Source: JBOGEN01 sp050743265
GTDB taxonomy: Bacteria; Actinomycetota; Actinomycetes; JBOGEN01
NCBI GenBank assembly: GCA_050743265.1
Contig: JBOGEN010000183.1
Coordinates: forward strand, 1-9,085
Length of the DNA stretch: 9,085 bases
Reading direction: 5' to 3'
Every line of letters begins with the position of its first letter. Within the stretch, counting starts at the first letter, position 1. Below, in pieces: positions 1 through 6,364 of the stretch. Position numbers and translations under genes: made by a program. The notes beneath the pieces were generated by a model. That model was not told the origin of the DNA. It was given only the letters and a program-made list of their open reading frames with translations, and ran no database searches.

Positions 1-1230
1 ACCAAGCACATGGTGGCGGCGGTCATGGGGTCGGGCACGAGCACGATCACGAACGCCCCCGACGTCGGTGACGTCGGCATCACCGCCGAGATCCTGCAGT
101 CCCTGGGCATCGACGTCGCACGCGACGAGGACACGGTCACCGTGGAGCCGACGAAGGCGCCCGACTCGCGCGTGCCGCTCTCGTTCAGCGGGCTGAACCG
201 CATCCCGATCCTCCTGCTCGGCCCGCTGCTGCACCTGTGCGGCGAGGCGTTCGTCCCGCTGGTCGGGGGCGACCGGATCGGGAGCCGTCCCATCGACTTC
301 CACGTGGCCGCGCTGCGCGCGATGGGGGCCGAGGTGGACGTGCGCGACGACGGGATCCTCGCCCGGGCGACCAGGCTGCGCGGGGCGCGCATCGAGCTGC
401 CGTACCCGTCGGTCGGCGCCACCGAGACCGTGCTGCTGTCCGCCGTCCTCGCCCTGGGCAAGACCGTCATCCGCAACGCGGCCACCGAGCCCGAGGTCGT
501 CGAGCTCGCCCTGTTCCTGCAGCGGATGGGCGCCCGGATCGAGCTGCGTCCCGACCGGCGGATCATCGTCGAGGGCGTGGACGCGCTCAGCGGGGCCAGC
601 GCCCACCTCGAGGGCGACCGCAACGAGGCCTTCAGCTACCTGTGCGCCGGGCTCGTCACCGGCGGCCACGTCAAGGTCCACGGCTGCTCACAGGACCGCC
701 TCGTCACCGCGATAACGACGATGCGCCGCATGGGCGCCGAGTTCGAGATCACCGACGAGTGGATCTCGGCGTCCGCGCCGAACGGGCTCAGCCCCGCGGC
801 TGTCCAGACCGACACTCACCCCGGGTTCATGACGGACTGGCAGACGCCGCTCATGGTGCTGTTCACCCAGGCGGACGGCATGTCCGTGCTGCACGAGACC
901 GTGTACGAGGACCGGCTCGTCTACGTCCCCGCCCTGCAGGAGATGGGCTGCGAGATCGAGCTGTTCGACACGTGCCTGGGCGGCCCGGCCTGCCGTTTCC
1001 ACGACACTTCCGCGGTGCACTCCGCCGTGGTCAAGGGCGTGTCCCAGCTGAGGGGGGCGGACGTGGAGATCCCCGACGTCCGCGCCGGCTTCTCCTCGGT
1101 GATCGCCGCGGCCGCCGCCGACGGCTGCTCCACGGTGCGAGGCATCCACCACCTCGAGCGGGGCTACCACCGTCCGGCCGAGCAGCTCGCCTCTCTGGGG
1201 CTCCAGGTACGCCGGTGTGAGCTGGCCTGA
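1..1230 (+). CDS. murA: MurA-family UDP-GlcNAc enolpyruvyl transferase (5'-truncated by window edge)
   Basis: This enzyme family transfers enolpyruvate from PEP to UDP-N-acetylglucosamine, the first committed cytoplasmic step of peptidoglycan synthesis. The frame is open to base 1 (codons Thr-Lys-His before the first Met at 10), so the true start is upstream. Numbering from that Met, the EPT fold is visible throughout. LNRIPILLLGP carries R64, equivalent to E. coli R91. VGGDRIGSRP has D88 where E. coli has catalytic Cys115. SVGAT is at 134-138. HPGFMTDWQ carries D276, equivalent to the catalytic base D305. YEDR carries R302 (about R331). IPDVRAG carries R358 (about R397). The stretch that would hold the Lys22-Asn23 pair lies just outside the window. 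Asp in the Cys position is known in mycobacterial and chlamydial MurA and goes with fosfomycin insensitivity. A Cys-rich segment (C314, C322, C328) is not part of the classic E. coli sequence. It could be the main MurA or a second paralogue; the window cannot decide. Confidence 0.88.
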   Translation, partial: TKHMVAAVMGSGTSTITNAPDVGDVGITAEILQSLGIDVARDEDTVTVEPTKAPDSRVPLSFSGLNRIPILLLGPLLHLCGEAFVPLVGGDRIGSRPIDFHVAALRAMGAEVDVRDDGILARATRLRGARIELPYPSVGATETVLLSAVLALGKTVIRNAATEPEVVELALFLQRMGARIELRPDRRIIVEGVDALSGASAHLEGDRNEAFSYLCAGLVTGGHVKVHGCSQDRLVTAITTMRRMGAEFEITDEWISASAPNGLSPAAVQTDTHPGFMTDWQTPLMVLFTQADGMSVLHETVYEDRLVYVPALQEMGCEIELFDTCLGGPACRFHDTSAVHSAVVKGVSQLRGADVEIPDVRAGFSSVIAAAAADGCSTVRGIHHLERGYHRPAEQLASLGLQVRRCELA

Positions 1231-1235
1231 CGCGC

Positions 1236-1251
1236 CGGGTCGGCTGACCTG
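1236..1251 (+). terminator. Weak hairpin after murA-like gene
   Basis: CGGGTC and GACCTG form a six-pair stem (one G-U) around a GGCT tetraloop, five bases after the stop codon. No T-tract follows. It may be a weak terminator, or chance in GC-rich DNA. Confidence 0.22.
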
Positions 1252-1270
1252 CACACACGGGGTGCTGGGT

Positions 1271-1284
1271 TACGGTTCTGGGCG
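1271..1284 (+). promoter_or_regulatory. Putative -10 box for leaderless scpA transcript
   Basis: TACGGT at 1271-1276 fits the actinobacterial TANNNT -10 pattern and ends seven bases before the GTG start of scpA. Transcription would then begin at or next to the start codon. No Shine-Dalgarno-like purine tract is visible in the preceding 20 bases, which supports a leaderless mRNA. No convincing -35 hexamer is seen at 16-18 bp spacing. Confidence 0.4.
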
Positions 1285-2387
1285 TGAGCACGGACATCGC
1301 CCGCCTCGACCTGGCCCGCGCGCAGGCGCAGGACGTGCCAGGGCCCGCGCACGACAGGCCGTCGCTCGGTCAGGGCCTCGGGTTCGGCGGCGGGTCGGAC
1401 GCCGGGTTCGACGGGGCGTCGGACGCGGGGTCTGACGGCAAGCCCGACTCCGACGTCGATGCGAGCAGCGGCGGGTTCCACGTCCACCTTTCGGTGTTCG
1501 AGGGGCCGTTCGACCTGCTGCTCGCCCTGATCAGCAAGCACAAGCTCGACGTGACCGAGGTGGCGCTGCACCAGGTCACCGACGAGTTCATCGCGCACAT
1601 CCGGGCCGGCGGCCCCGACTGGGACCTGGACCAGGCCTCCCAGTTCCTCGTCGTCGCGGCGACGCTGCTCGACCTGAAGGCCGCCAGGCTGCTGCCCGCG
1701 GCCGACGTCGAGGACGAGGACGACCTGGAGCTACTCGAGGCCCGCGACCTGCTGTTCGCGCGGTTGCTGCAGTACCGGGCGTACAAGCAGATCGCCGCGC
1801 AGTTCTCGGACCGGATGGCAGCCGAGTCCCGCCGGCACGCCCGCGCCGTCGGCATGGAGCCGCGCTTCGCCGCCCTGCTCCCCGAGGTGCTGCTCGGGCT
1901 GGGGCCCTCGGAGTTCGCGATACTCGCCGCGCGGGCGCTCGCGCCGAAGCCCGAGCCCACGGTCGGGATCGAGCACGTGTACGCCCCGCTCGTCAGCGTC
2001 CGTGAGCAGGCGGTGCTGCTCGTCGACCGGCTGCGGCGTCTGCGCGGTTCGACGTTCCGCGGGCTCATCGCGGACTGCGACTCCACGATCTACGTCGTGG
2101 CCCGGTTCCTGGCCCTGCTCGACCTCTACCGGGAGGGCGCGGTCTCCTTCGACCAGGTCAGCCCGCTCGGCGAGCTGTACGTACGGTGGACGGGCCCGGA
2201 CGAGGGGACCGTTGACCTCGACGGCGCTGTCGACTCCGCCTCCGTCGACTCCGGCTCCGTCGACGCCGATGCGGCCGCCGCTCCAGCCGGCCCAGCCGGG
2301 GACTCCGCTGCAGGTGCCGACCCCACCGGCTCGGATGACCCCGCCGACCCCGCCGACGACGCGCCCCCGGAGAGGACCACCGAGTGA
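1284..2387 (+). CDS. scpA: Segregation and condensation protein A (kleisin)
   Basis: ScpA is the kleisin subunit that bridges the SMC heads and, with ScpB, forms the bacterial condensin that compacts and segregates the nucleoid. The 367-residue product starts at a GTG. Residues about 65-135 contain the N-terminal kleisin domain: VFEGPFDLLLALISKHKLDV, then ITEVAL-like and QFLVVAATLLDLKAARLLP segments. An acidic stretch follows (EDEDDLELLE, 143-152), and then RDLLFARLLQYRAYKQIA, a typical ScpA signature. The C-terminal winged-helix region (about 238-303) ends LGELYVRWTG. The protein is longer than usual, because a Gly/Asp/Ser-rich leader (about 1-64) and an Ala/Asp/Pro-rich tail (about 304-367) flank the conserved core; both look disordered. 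The gene overlaps scpB by four bases (GTGA), implying translational coupling. No Shine-Dalgarno precedes the start. A later start inside the leader is possible, but none has a clear RBS. Confidence 0.95.
   Translation: MSTDIARLDLARAQAQDVPGPAHDRPSLGQGLGFGGGSDAGFDGASDAGSDGKPDSDVDASSGGFHVHLSVFEGPFDLLLALISKHKLDVTEVALHQVTDEFIAHIRAGGPDWDLDQASQFLVVAATLLDLKAARLLPAADVEDEDDLELLEARDLLFARLLQYRAYKQIAAQFSDRMAAESRRHARAVGMEPRFAALLPEVLLGLGPSEFAILAARALAPKPEPTVGIEHVYAPLVSVREQAVLLVDRLRRLRGSTFRGLIADCDSTIYVVARFLALLDLYREGAVSFDQVSPLGELYVRWTGPDEGTVDLDGAVDSASVDSGSVDADAAAAPAGPAGDSAAGADPTGSDDPADPADDAPPERTTE
2226..2270 (+). repeat. 15-bp x3 tandem repeat inside the scpA tail
   Basis: Three in-frame 15-bp units lie at 2226-2240, 2241-2255 and 2256-2270, each containing (C)TGTCGAC or TCCGTCGAC. 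They encode the peptide pattern (A/S)VD(S/A)x in the low-complexity C-terminal tail of ScpA. Confidence 0.7.
2369..2375 (+). promoter_or_regulatory. Ribosome binding site of scpB
   Basis: GGAGAGG lies eight bases before the GTG at 2384, inside the 3' end of scpA. It supports the start that overlaps the scpA stop codon. Confidence 0.65.
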
Positions 2388-3043
2388 CTGACCCGACCCC
2401 GGACGCGACCCCGGACGCCGCCTGGGACGCCCCGGCCCCGGAGCTGTTCGCGGCCTCGGAGCCCTCCGCAGCCCCGGACGGGGACGGGCAGGCAGGCAGC
2501 CTGGGCGGCGCCCTCGAGGCCGTCCTGCTCGTCGTCGACGAGCCGGTGACCGCCACCACCCTCGCGCAGGTGCTCGCACGCCCCACCCGTGAGGTCGCCG
2601 CGGCGCTCGCCTCCCTGGCCGACGAGTACGCCGCGGCGGAGCGCGGGTTCGACCTGCGCGAGGTCGCCGGCGGGTGGCGCCTCTACACCCGCGAGGGGTA
2701 CGCCCCGCTGGTGGAGCGGTTCCTGCTCGACGGGCAGCAGGCCCGGCTCACGCAGGCCGCGCTCGAGACGCTCGCCGTGGTCGCGTACCGCCAGCCGGTC
2801 AGCAGGGCCCGGGTCGCCGCCGTCCGCGGGGTCAACGTGGACGGCGTGATGCGGACCCTGCTCACGCGTGGCCTGGTCGAGGAGGCCGGCGCCGACGAGT
2901 CGACCCAGGCCGTGCTCTACCGCACCACGAGCTACTTCCTCGAACGGCTCGGCATGCGCAGCCTGGACGAGCTGCCCGACCTGGCACCGCACCTGCCCGA
3001 CCTCGGCGACCTCGACGAGGCGTCCGATGGCGGGTACGGCTGA
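2384..3043 (+). CDS. scpB: Segregation and condensation protein B
   Basis: ScpB is the dimeric winged-helix partner that binds ScpA and regulates SMC head engagement in chromosome condensation. The 219-residue product starts at the GTG overlapping the scpA stop. Residues 1-38 are a Pro/Asp/Ala-rich leader. The first winged helix runs about 39-115 (GALEAVLLVVDEPVTATTLA, then GFDLREVAGGWRLYTREGYA). The second runs about 118-190 and has the family signature LTQAALETLAVVAYRQPVSR at 122-141, followed by VRGVNVDGVMRTLLTRGLVEEAG and YRTTSYFLERLGM. Length and motifs are complete for the family, plus the leader. Its fixed pairing with scpA is the standard bacterial arrangement. A perfect 12-bp duplication (2395-2406 and 2407-2418) encodes TPDA twice near the start and lies outside the conserved fold. 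Confidence 0.95.
   Translation: MTDPTPDATPDAAWDAPAPELFAASEPSAAPDGDGQAGSLGGALEAVLLVVDEPVTATTLAQVLARPTREVAAALASLADEYAAAERGFDLREVAGGWRLYTREGYAPLVERFLLDGQQARLTQAALETLAVVAYRQPVSRARVAAVRGVNVDGVMRTLLTRGLVEEAGADESTQAVLYRTTSYFLERLGMRSLDELPDLAPHLPDLGDLDEASDGGYG
2395..2418 (+). repeat. 12-bp x2 perfect tandem repeat at the scpB 5' end
   Basis: GACCCCGGACGC occurs twice back to back (2395-2406, 2407-2418). It lies in the coding sequence of the unstructured ScpB leader and adds one TPDA unit. Confidence 0.7.
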
Positions 3044-3107
3044 GCGCGTCCCGCCGCCACCAGCTCGGCACACGACCCCATCCCGCAGGAGAGCGAACCA
3101 CCCGCCC

Positions 3108-3845
3108 ATGCCCTCAGACGTCGAAGGAACCCGCCTGCAGAAGGTGCTGGCCGCTGCCGGTCTCGGGAGCCGCCGTGCCTGCGAGGCGCTGATCGAGGCC
3201 GGCCGCGTCGAGGTGGACGGGAAGCGGGTCCGCACCCAAGGGCTCCGGGTCGACCCGGCGACGGCCGTCGTCCGCGTCGACGGCATGCGCATCCCCACCG
3301 CACCGGACATGGTGTACCTGGCGCTCAACAAGCCCCGCGGGGTGCTCGCGACGATGAGTGACCCCGAGGGGCGGCCCTGCGTCGGCGACCTCGTCAGGGA
3401 CCGGCCGGCGCGGCTCTTCCACGTCGGCCGCCTCGACAAGGACACCGAGGGGCTGCTCCTGCTCACCAACGACGGCCCGCTCGCGCACCGGCTGTCCCAC
3501 CCCTCGCACGGGGTGCTCAAGACGTACCTGGCCGAGGTCCCCGGGCCGGTGCCCCGCGGGGTGGGCGCGCGGCTAGGCCGCGGGGTCGAGCTGGACGACG
3601 GCCTCGTCACCGCCGACAGCTTCCGCGTCACCGCCACGTCCGGCGGGAGGGCCATGGTCGAGGTGGTGTTGCACGAGGGACGCAAGCACGTCGTGCGTCG
3701 CCTCCTCGCCGAGGTCGGTCTCCCGGTCGGACGGCTCGTCCGCACCCAGGTGGGCCCGATCGCACTCGGGTCGATGAGGCCAGGACGCCTGCGCGAGCTT
3801 CCCGCCGCGGAGGTGTCCCACCTGTACGAGGCCGCCGCGTTGTGA
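3108..3845 (+). CDS. rluB: rRNA pseudouridine synthase, RsuA/RluB family
   Basis: Members of this family isomerise a specific uridine in rRNA to pseudouridine (RluB: 23S helix 93 region; RsuA: 16S). The 245-residue product begins with an S4 RNA-binding domain at about 9-45 (RLQKVLAAAGLGSRRACEAL, then GRVEVDG). The catalytic domain follows. LNKPRGVLAT is at 73-82. The catalytic-Asp motif GRLDKDTEGLLLLTNDG is at 107-123, with D110 as nucleophile. LKTYLAEV is at 137-144 and EGRKHVVRRLL at 190-200. The ATG at 3108 places the S4 domain at residue 9, as in relatives. AGGAGAG at 3087-3093 is the nearest RBS, at a rather long 14-base spacing. The gene lies 64 bases after scpB, as in many Gram-positive scpAB-rluB clusters, which favours RluB over RsuA. 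Target specificity is inferred from synteny. Confidence 0.92.
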   Translation: MPSDVEGTRLQKVLAAAGLGSRRACEALIEAGRVEVDGKRVRTQGLRVDPATAVVRVDGMRIPTAPDMVYLALNKPRGVLATMSDPEGRPCVGDLVRDRPARLFHVGRLDKDTEGLLLLTNDGPLAHRLSHPSHGVLKTYLAEVPGPVPRGVGARLGRGVELDDGLVTADSFRVTATSGGRAMVEVVLHEGRKHVVRRLLAEVGLPVGRLVRTQVGPIALGSMRPGRLRELPAAEVSHLYEAAAL

Positions 3846-3897
3846 CCCCCGCCAGGTGACGCGCGCCTCGTGACGCCTGCCTTGTGACCTGGCATCC
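3842..3897 (+). repeat. Four degenerate 14-bp tandem repeats (GTGAC...)
   Basis: GTGAC recurs at 3842, 3856, 3870 and 3884, spaced exactly 14 bases apart. The units are GTGACCCCCGCCAG, GTGACGCGCGCCTC, GTGACGCCTGCCTT and GTGACCTGGCATCC. The first three also share C-GCC at the same offset, and the fourth is the most diverged. The first copy contains the rluB stop codon. The array is non-coding apart from its first bases. Its function is unknown; it may be a replication-slippage relic or a protein-binding array. Confidence 0.7.
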
Positions 3898-3928
3898 GTC
3901 CGGCAGCCCCGGGAGCGGCCCGGATGCC
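3891..3928 (+). terminator. Hairpin between rluB and aroH
   Basis: GGCATCCG (3891-3898) and CGGATGCC (3921-3928) are a perfect 8-bp inverted repeat around a 22-base GC-rich loop that can form a small inner CCG/CGG stem. No T-tract follows. The position between two transcription units, just upstream of a candidate promoter, suits a terminator. The left arm overlaps the fourth 14-bp repeat. Confidence 0.4.
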
Positions 3929-3988
3929 CCGGCCGACCGCCCGTGTGGAGCCGCCCGACCGGCTTCCGGAAGAGGCCCACCCGCTGGC

Positions 3989-3994
3989 TAGGGT
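3989..3994 (+). promoter_or_regulatory. Putative -10 box of aroH-tyrA
   Basis: TAGGGT fits the actinobacterial TANNNT -10 consensus and lies 23 bases before the aroH ATG, leaving room for a short leader with the RBS. A TTCCGG sequence at 3964-3969 is a poor -35 match at 19-bp spacing. The same TAGGGT hexamer occurs ahead of the tRNA-Pro gene. Confidence 0.45.
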
Positions 3995-4005
3995 GGCCGG
4001 CGGAC

Positions 4006-4011
4006 AGGAGG
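4006..4011 (+). promoter_or_regulatory. Ribosome binding site of aroH
   Basis: AGGAGG is a perfect Shine-Dalgarno core, six bases before the ATG at 4018. It fixes the aroH start against the in-frame upstream GTG at 3943. Confidence 0.85.
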
Positions 4012-4017
4012 TGGGAC

Positions 4018-4380
4018 ATGCCCATCCGGGCCGTCCGCGGAGCCACCCAGGTCTCCGACGACGCGCGTGACACGCTGATGGCGGCGGTCTCCGAGCTCCT
4101 CGAGGCGATCCTCGAGCGCAACACGTTCGGGGCCGACGACCTCATCAGCATCATCTTCACGGCCACCGACGACCTGCGCGCCGACTTCCCGGCGTACGCC
4201 GTCCGGTCGGCCGGCATCACCGACGTGCCGCTGCTGTGCGCGCGTGAGCTCGCCGTGGACGGTGCGATGCCCCGCGTCGTCCGGGTGCTCGCCCACGTGG
4301 AGACCACGCAGACCCGTCAGGAGATCCGGCACGTGTACCTCAACGGTGCCGCCGCCCTGCGCACCGACCTGCCCCAGTGA
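4018..4380 (+). CDS. aroH: Chorismate mutase, AroH class (monofunctional)
   Basis: It catalyses the Claisen rearrangement of chorismate to prephenate, the branch point to phenylalanine and tyrosine. The 120-residue length matches the trimeric Bacillus subtilis AroH type, not the all-helical AroQ fold. The diagnostic residues line up with the B. subtilis active site: R7 in IRAVRGAT, R63 in AVR, C74 and E77 in LLCAREL (equivalent to C75 and E78), R89 in RVVRVL (R90), Y107 in IRHVYL (Y108) and R115 in ALRTDL (R116). The start is fixed by the AGGAGG at 4006. The stop overlaps the tyrA GTG by four bases, so mutase and dehydrogenase are probably translated together and prephenate is passed on within one operon. 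No regulatory domain is present. Confidence 0.95.
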   Translation: MPIRAVRGATQVSDDARDTLMAAVSELLEAILERNTFGADDLISIIFTATDDLRADFPAYAVRSAGITDVPLLCARELAVDGAMPRVVRVLAHVETTQTRQEIRHVYLNGAAALRTDLPQ

Positions 4381-5552
4381 CCTCGTCGCCGCCGGTGTCC
4401 CCGCCCGTGTCACCGCCTGCGCCGCAGCGCGTCGTCGTGGTCGGCACCGGGCTCGTCGGGACCTCTCTCGGCCTGGCGCTGCGACGGCAGGGGGTCACCG
4501 TCAACCTCACCGACACCGACCCGGACGCCTTGCGGGACGCCGTGACCCGCGGGGCCGGTCAGGCCGGACCGGCGGACCGTGTGGCCGACCTGTGCGTCGT
4601 GTGTGTCCCTCCGGAGGCGACCGCGCGGACCCTGCGGACGTGCCAGTCCGCCGGGCTCGCACGCGCGTACACCGACACCGCGAGCGTGAAGGGCTCGCCG
4701 CTGCAGGAGGCACGCCGGCTCGGCGTGGACCTGTCGACGGTCGTCGGCGGCCACCCGATGGCGGGTGCCGAACGCTCCGGGCCGGACGCCGCCCGGGGCG
4801 ACCTGTTCTCCGGGCGTCCCTGGGTGCTCACCCCCACGTCGGAGACGCGGCCTGCGGCGCTGGACGTGGTCACCGCCATGCTCGGCCTCGTCGGAGCGGT
4901 CCCCGTGCTCGCCACTCCCGGCGACCACGACGCCGCCGTCGCCACCGTCTCGCACGCGCCCCAGGTGGTGGCCAGCCTTCTCGCCGGCCTGCTCGACGGC
5001 GCCGACCCGCTCGCGCTGGGCATGGCCGGCCAGGGGCTCCGCGACACCGTCCGGGTTGCCGCGTCACCGCCGGACCTGTGGCGGGACATCCTCACGCGCA
5101 ACGCCGGTGCGGTGGGGGAGTCCCTCGACCGGCTGCTCGCGGACCTCACCGCCCTGCGGGCCGCCCTCGACACACTCAGCGCCCGTCCCGAGAACGGTGC
5201 CGGGGCGGACCCCCACTCCGATCCCGTCCCCGACCCGGGCCGGGAGGCGGCCACCGCCACGCTCGACGAGGTGCTCGCCCGGGGGCGTCGCGGCCACGCC
5301 CGGCTTCCGGGCAAGCACGGCGGCCACGCGGCGTACGGGGTGGTGTCCGTGGTGGTGGACGACGCGCCGGGCCGGCTCGCGGGGCTCTTCGCGGACGTGG
5401 GGGAGTCCGGCGTCAACGTCGAGGACGTCGCGATCGACCACGCGCCCGGCCAGCCGCAGGGTCTCGTCCAGCTCGCGGTGGCCCCGGACGCCGCGGGCGA
5501 CCTGAGCGCCCGGCTCCTCGCCAAGGGCTGGTCCGCCCGCCCCGGGCCCTGA
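4377..5552 (+). CDS. tyrA: Prephenate dehydrogenase with C-terminal ACT domain
   Basis: It oxidatively decarboxylates prephenate to 4-hydroxyphenylpyruvate with NAD(P)+ in tyrosine synthesis. The 391-residue protein starts at the GTG overlapping the aroH stop. After a Pro/Ser/Val-rich leader (PPVSPPVSPP), the Rossmann fold begins at 18, with the dinucleotide motif GTGLVGTSLG at 23-32. Then come DTASVKG (100-106), GGHPMAGAERSG (124-135, catalytic-type H126), DHDAAVATVSHAPQ (183-196, H193) and GLRDTVRVA (220-228, R226 for substrate carboxylate); these match the Aquifex-type TyrA active site. A linker at about 268-310 leads to an ACT-like domain at about 320-385 (VVSVVVDDAPGRLAGLFADV, then GVNVEDVAI), which suggests allosteric control, perhaps by tyrosine or another aromatic amino acid. 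GTGs at 4395 and 4407 are in-frame alternative starts, but the coupled one is preferred. The cofactor preference is not certain. Confidence 0.94.
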   Translation: MTSSPPVSPPVSPPAPQRVVVVGTGLVGTSLGLALRRQGVTVNLTDTDPDALRDAVTRGAGQAGPADRVADLCVVCVPPEATARTLRTCQSAGLARAYTDTASVKGSPLQEARRLGVDLSTVVGGHPMAGAERSGPDAARGDLFSGRPWVLTPTSETRPAALDVVTAMLGLVGAVPVLATPGDHDAAVATVSHAPQVVASLLAGLLDGADPLALGMAGQGLRDTVRVAASPPDLWRDILTRNAGAVGESLDRLLADLTALRAALDTLSARPENGAGADPHSDPVPDPGREAATATLDEVLARGRRGHARLPGKHGGHAAYGVVSVVVDDAPGRLAGLFADVGESGVNVEDVAIDHAPGQPQGLVQLAVAPDAAGDLSARLLAKGWSARPGP

Positions 5553-5579
5553 CCGGGGCTCCCGCATCGGAGGCGGCGG

Positions 5580-5585
5580 TACCCT
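5580..5585 (+). promoter_or_regulatory. Possible -10 box ahead of cmk
   Basis: TACCCT fits TANNNT. It would place the transcription start near 5592, at the base of the hairpin described at 5591-5617. There is no good -35, so the call is weak. Confidence 0.25.
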
Positions 5586-5590
5586 CACCC

Positions 5591-5617
5591 GGGGGGTCGC
5601 GTCTTGTGCGGCCCCCT
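5591..5617 (+). terminator. Strong hairpin in the tyrA-cmk gap
   Basis: GGGGGTCGCG (5592-5601) pairs with TGCGGCCCCC (5607-5616) around the loop TCTTG. That gives ten pairs including two G-U, plus a possible G5591-U5617. The G-U pairs form only in plus-strand RNA. There is no U-tract. It is either a tyrA terminator or a structured 5' end of the cmk mRNA, 17 bases before its RBS. Confidence 0.45.
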
Positions 5618-5633
5618 GCCCCGTCCGCCGACC

Positions 5634-5638
5634 GGAGG
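5634..5638 (+). promoter_or_regulatory. Ribosome binding site of cmk
   Basis: GGAGG lies eleven bases before the GTG at 5650. It decides this start over the in-frame GTG at 5698, which is much too far away. Confidence 0.65.
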
Positions 5639-5649
5639 TTCACCGAACC

Positions 5650-6360
5650 GTGCAGCCCGCGCGTGACCTACCAGCCCGCACCGTCCTGGACACGCTCGTG
5701 GTCGCCGTGGACGGGCCCTCGGGCTCGGGCAAGTCGAGCACCGCGCGAGGTGTGGCCAGCCTGCTCGGCCTCCGCTACCTCGACACCGGGGCCATGTACC
5801 GGGCGCTGACCTGGTGGATGCTGGACAACGACGTCGACGTCGACGACCCCGAGGCGGTGGCCGCGCTGGCGGACGTGGCCCTCCTCGGCGTCGGCACCGA
5901 CCCGGCCCACCCGACGATCGCGGTGGACCGCCATGACGTGACCGCGGCGATCCGCACCCGCGAGGTGACCAACGCGGTGAGCCAGGTGAGCGCCGTCCCC
6001 GCCGTGCGGACGCGGCTGGTCGCGCTGCAGCGGGACGAGATCGGCCGCGGCGGCATCGTCGTCGAGGGACGCGACATCGGCACCGTGGTCGCCCCCCACG
6101 CCCCGGTCAAGGTGTTCCTCGTGGCGTCCGCGGAGGCGCGGGCCGAGCGACGCGCCGCCGAGCTCCCCACCGACCCCGCCGTCACCATCGACCGCACCCA
6201 GGCCGAGATGCGCCGCCGGGACCGTCTCGACTCCTCCCGGCCGACGTCCCCGCTCGCCCGTGCCGAGGACGCGCACGAGATCGACTCCACGGCGCTCGAC
6301 CTCGACGGCGTCATCGGCCAGGTCGTCGCGCTCGTCCGGGCGTACGCCAGGGCGTCCTGA
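5650..6360 (+). CDS. cmk: Cytidylate kinase
   Basis: It phosphorylates CMP and dCMP with ATP to the diphosphates, recycling cytidine nucleotides for RNA, DNA and CDP-lipid synthesis in the cytoplasm. The 236-residue product has a P-loop GPSGSGKSS at 22-30. YLDTGAMYRALTW at 43-55 is the CMP-binding entry typical of Cmk. VTNAVSQVSAVPAVR is at 106-120 in the CMP-binding domain. VVEGRDIGTVV lies at 137-147, and the lid-region basic segment RRRDRLDSSRPTSPL at 188-202. ID at 211-212 precedes the C-terminal helix. Length and motifs are complete. The start is a GTG behind GGAGG. The gene opens the cmk-plsC-der block, and cmk next to der is a common Gram-positive arrangement. Confidence 0.95.
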   Translation: MQPARDLPARTVLDTLVVAVDGPSGSGKSSTARGVASLLGLRYLDTGAMYRALTWWMLDNDVDVDDPEAVAALADVALLGVGTDPAHPTIAVDRHDVTAAIRTREVTNAVSQVSAVPAVRTRLVALQRDEIGRGGIVVEGRDIGTVVAPHAPVKVFLVASAEARAERRAAELPTDPAVTIDRTQAEMRRRDRLDSSRPTSPLARAEDAHEIDSTALDLDGVIGQVVALVRAYARAS

Positions 6361-6364
6361 CCCG

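Noticed and set aside
1..9. Lys-His at codons 2-3 as a mutated catalytic Lys22-Asn23 pair of MurA
   Set aside because: Counting back from the conserved NAPD motif shows these residues lie about five positions after the real Lys-Asn site, which is outside the window.
2868..3107. Longer start for the pseudouridine synthase inside scpB
   Set aside because: The added residues are an Arg/Pro/Thr-rich shadow of scpB. The ATG at 3108 places the S4 domain at the normal position.
2126..3895. Long minus-strand open frame opposite scpB and rluB
   Set aside because: Shadow of two well-supported genes; biased composition and no motif.
4244..5809. Plus-strand frame over tyrA with an Arg/Pro/Gly-rich product
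   Set aside because: Out-of-frame shadow of aroH and tyrA; composition is typical of frame-shifted high-GC coding DNA.
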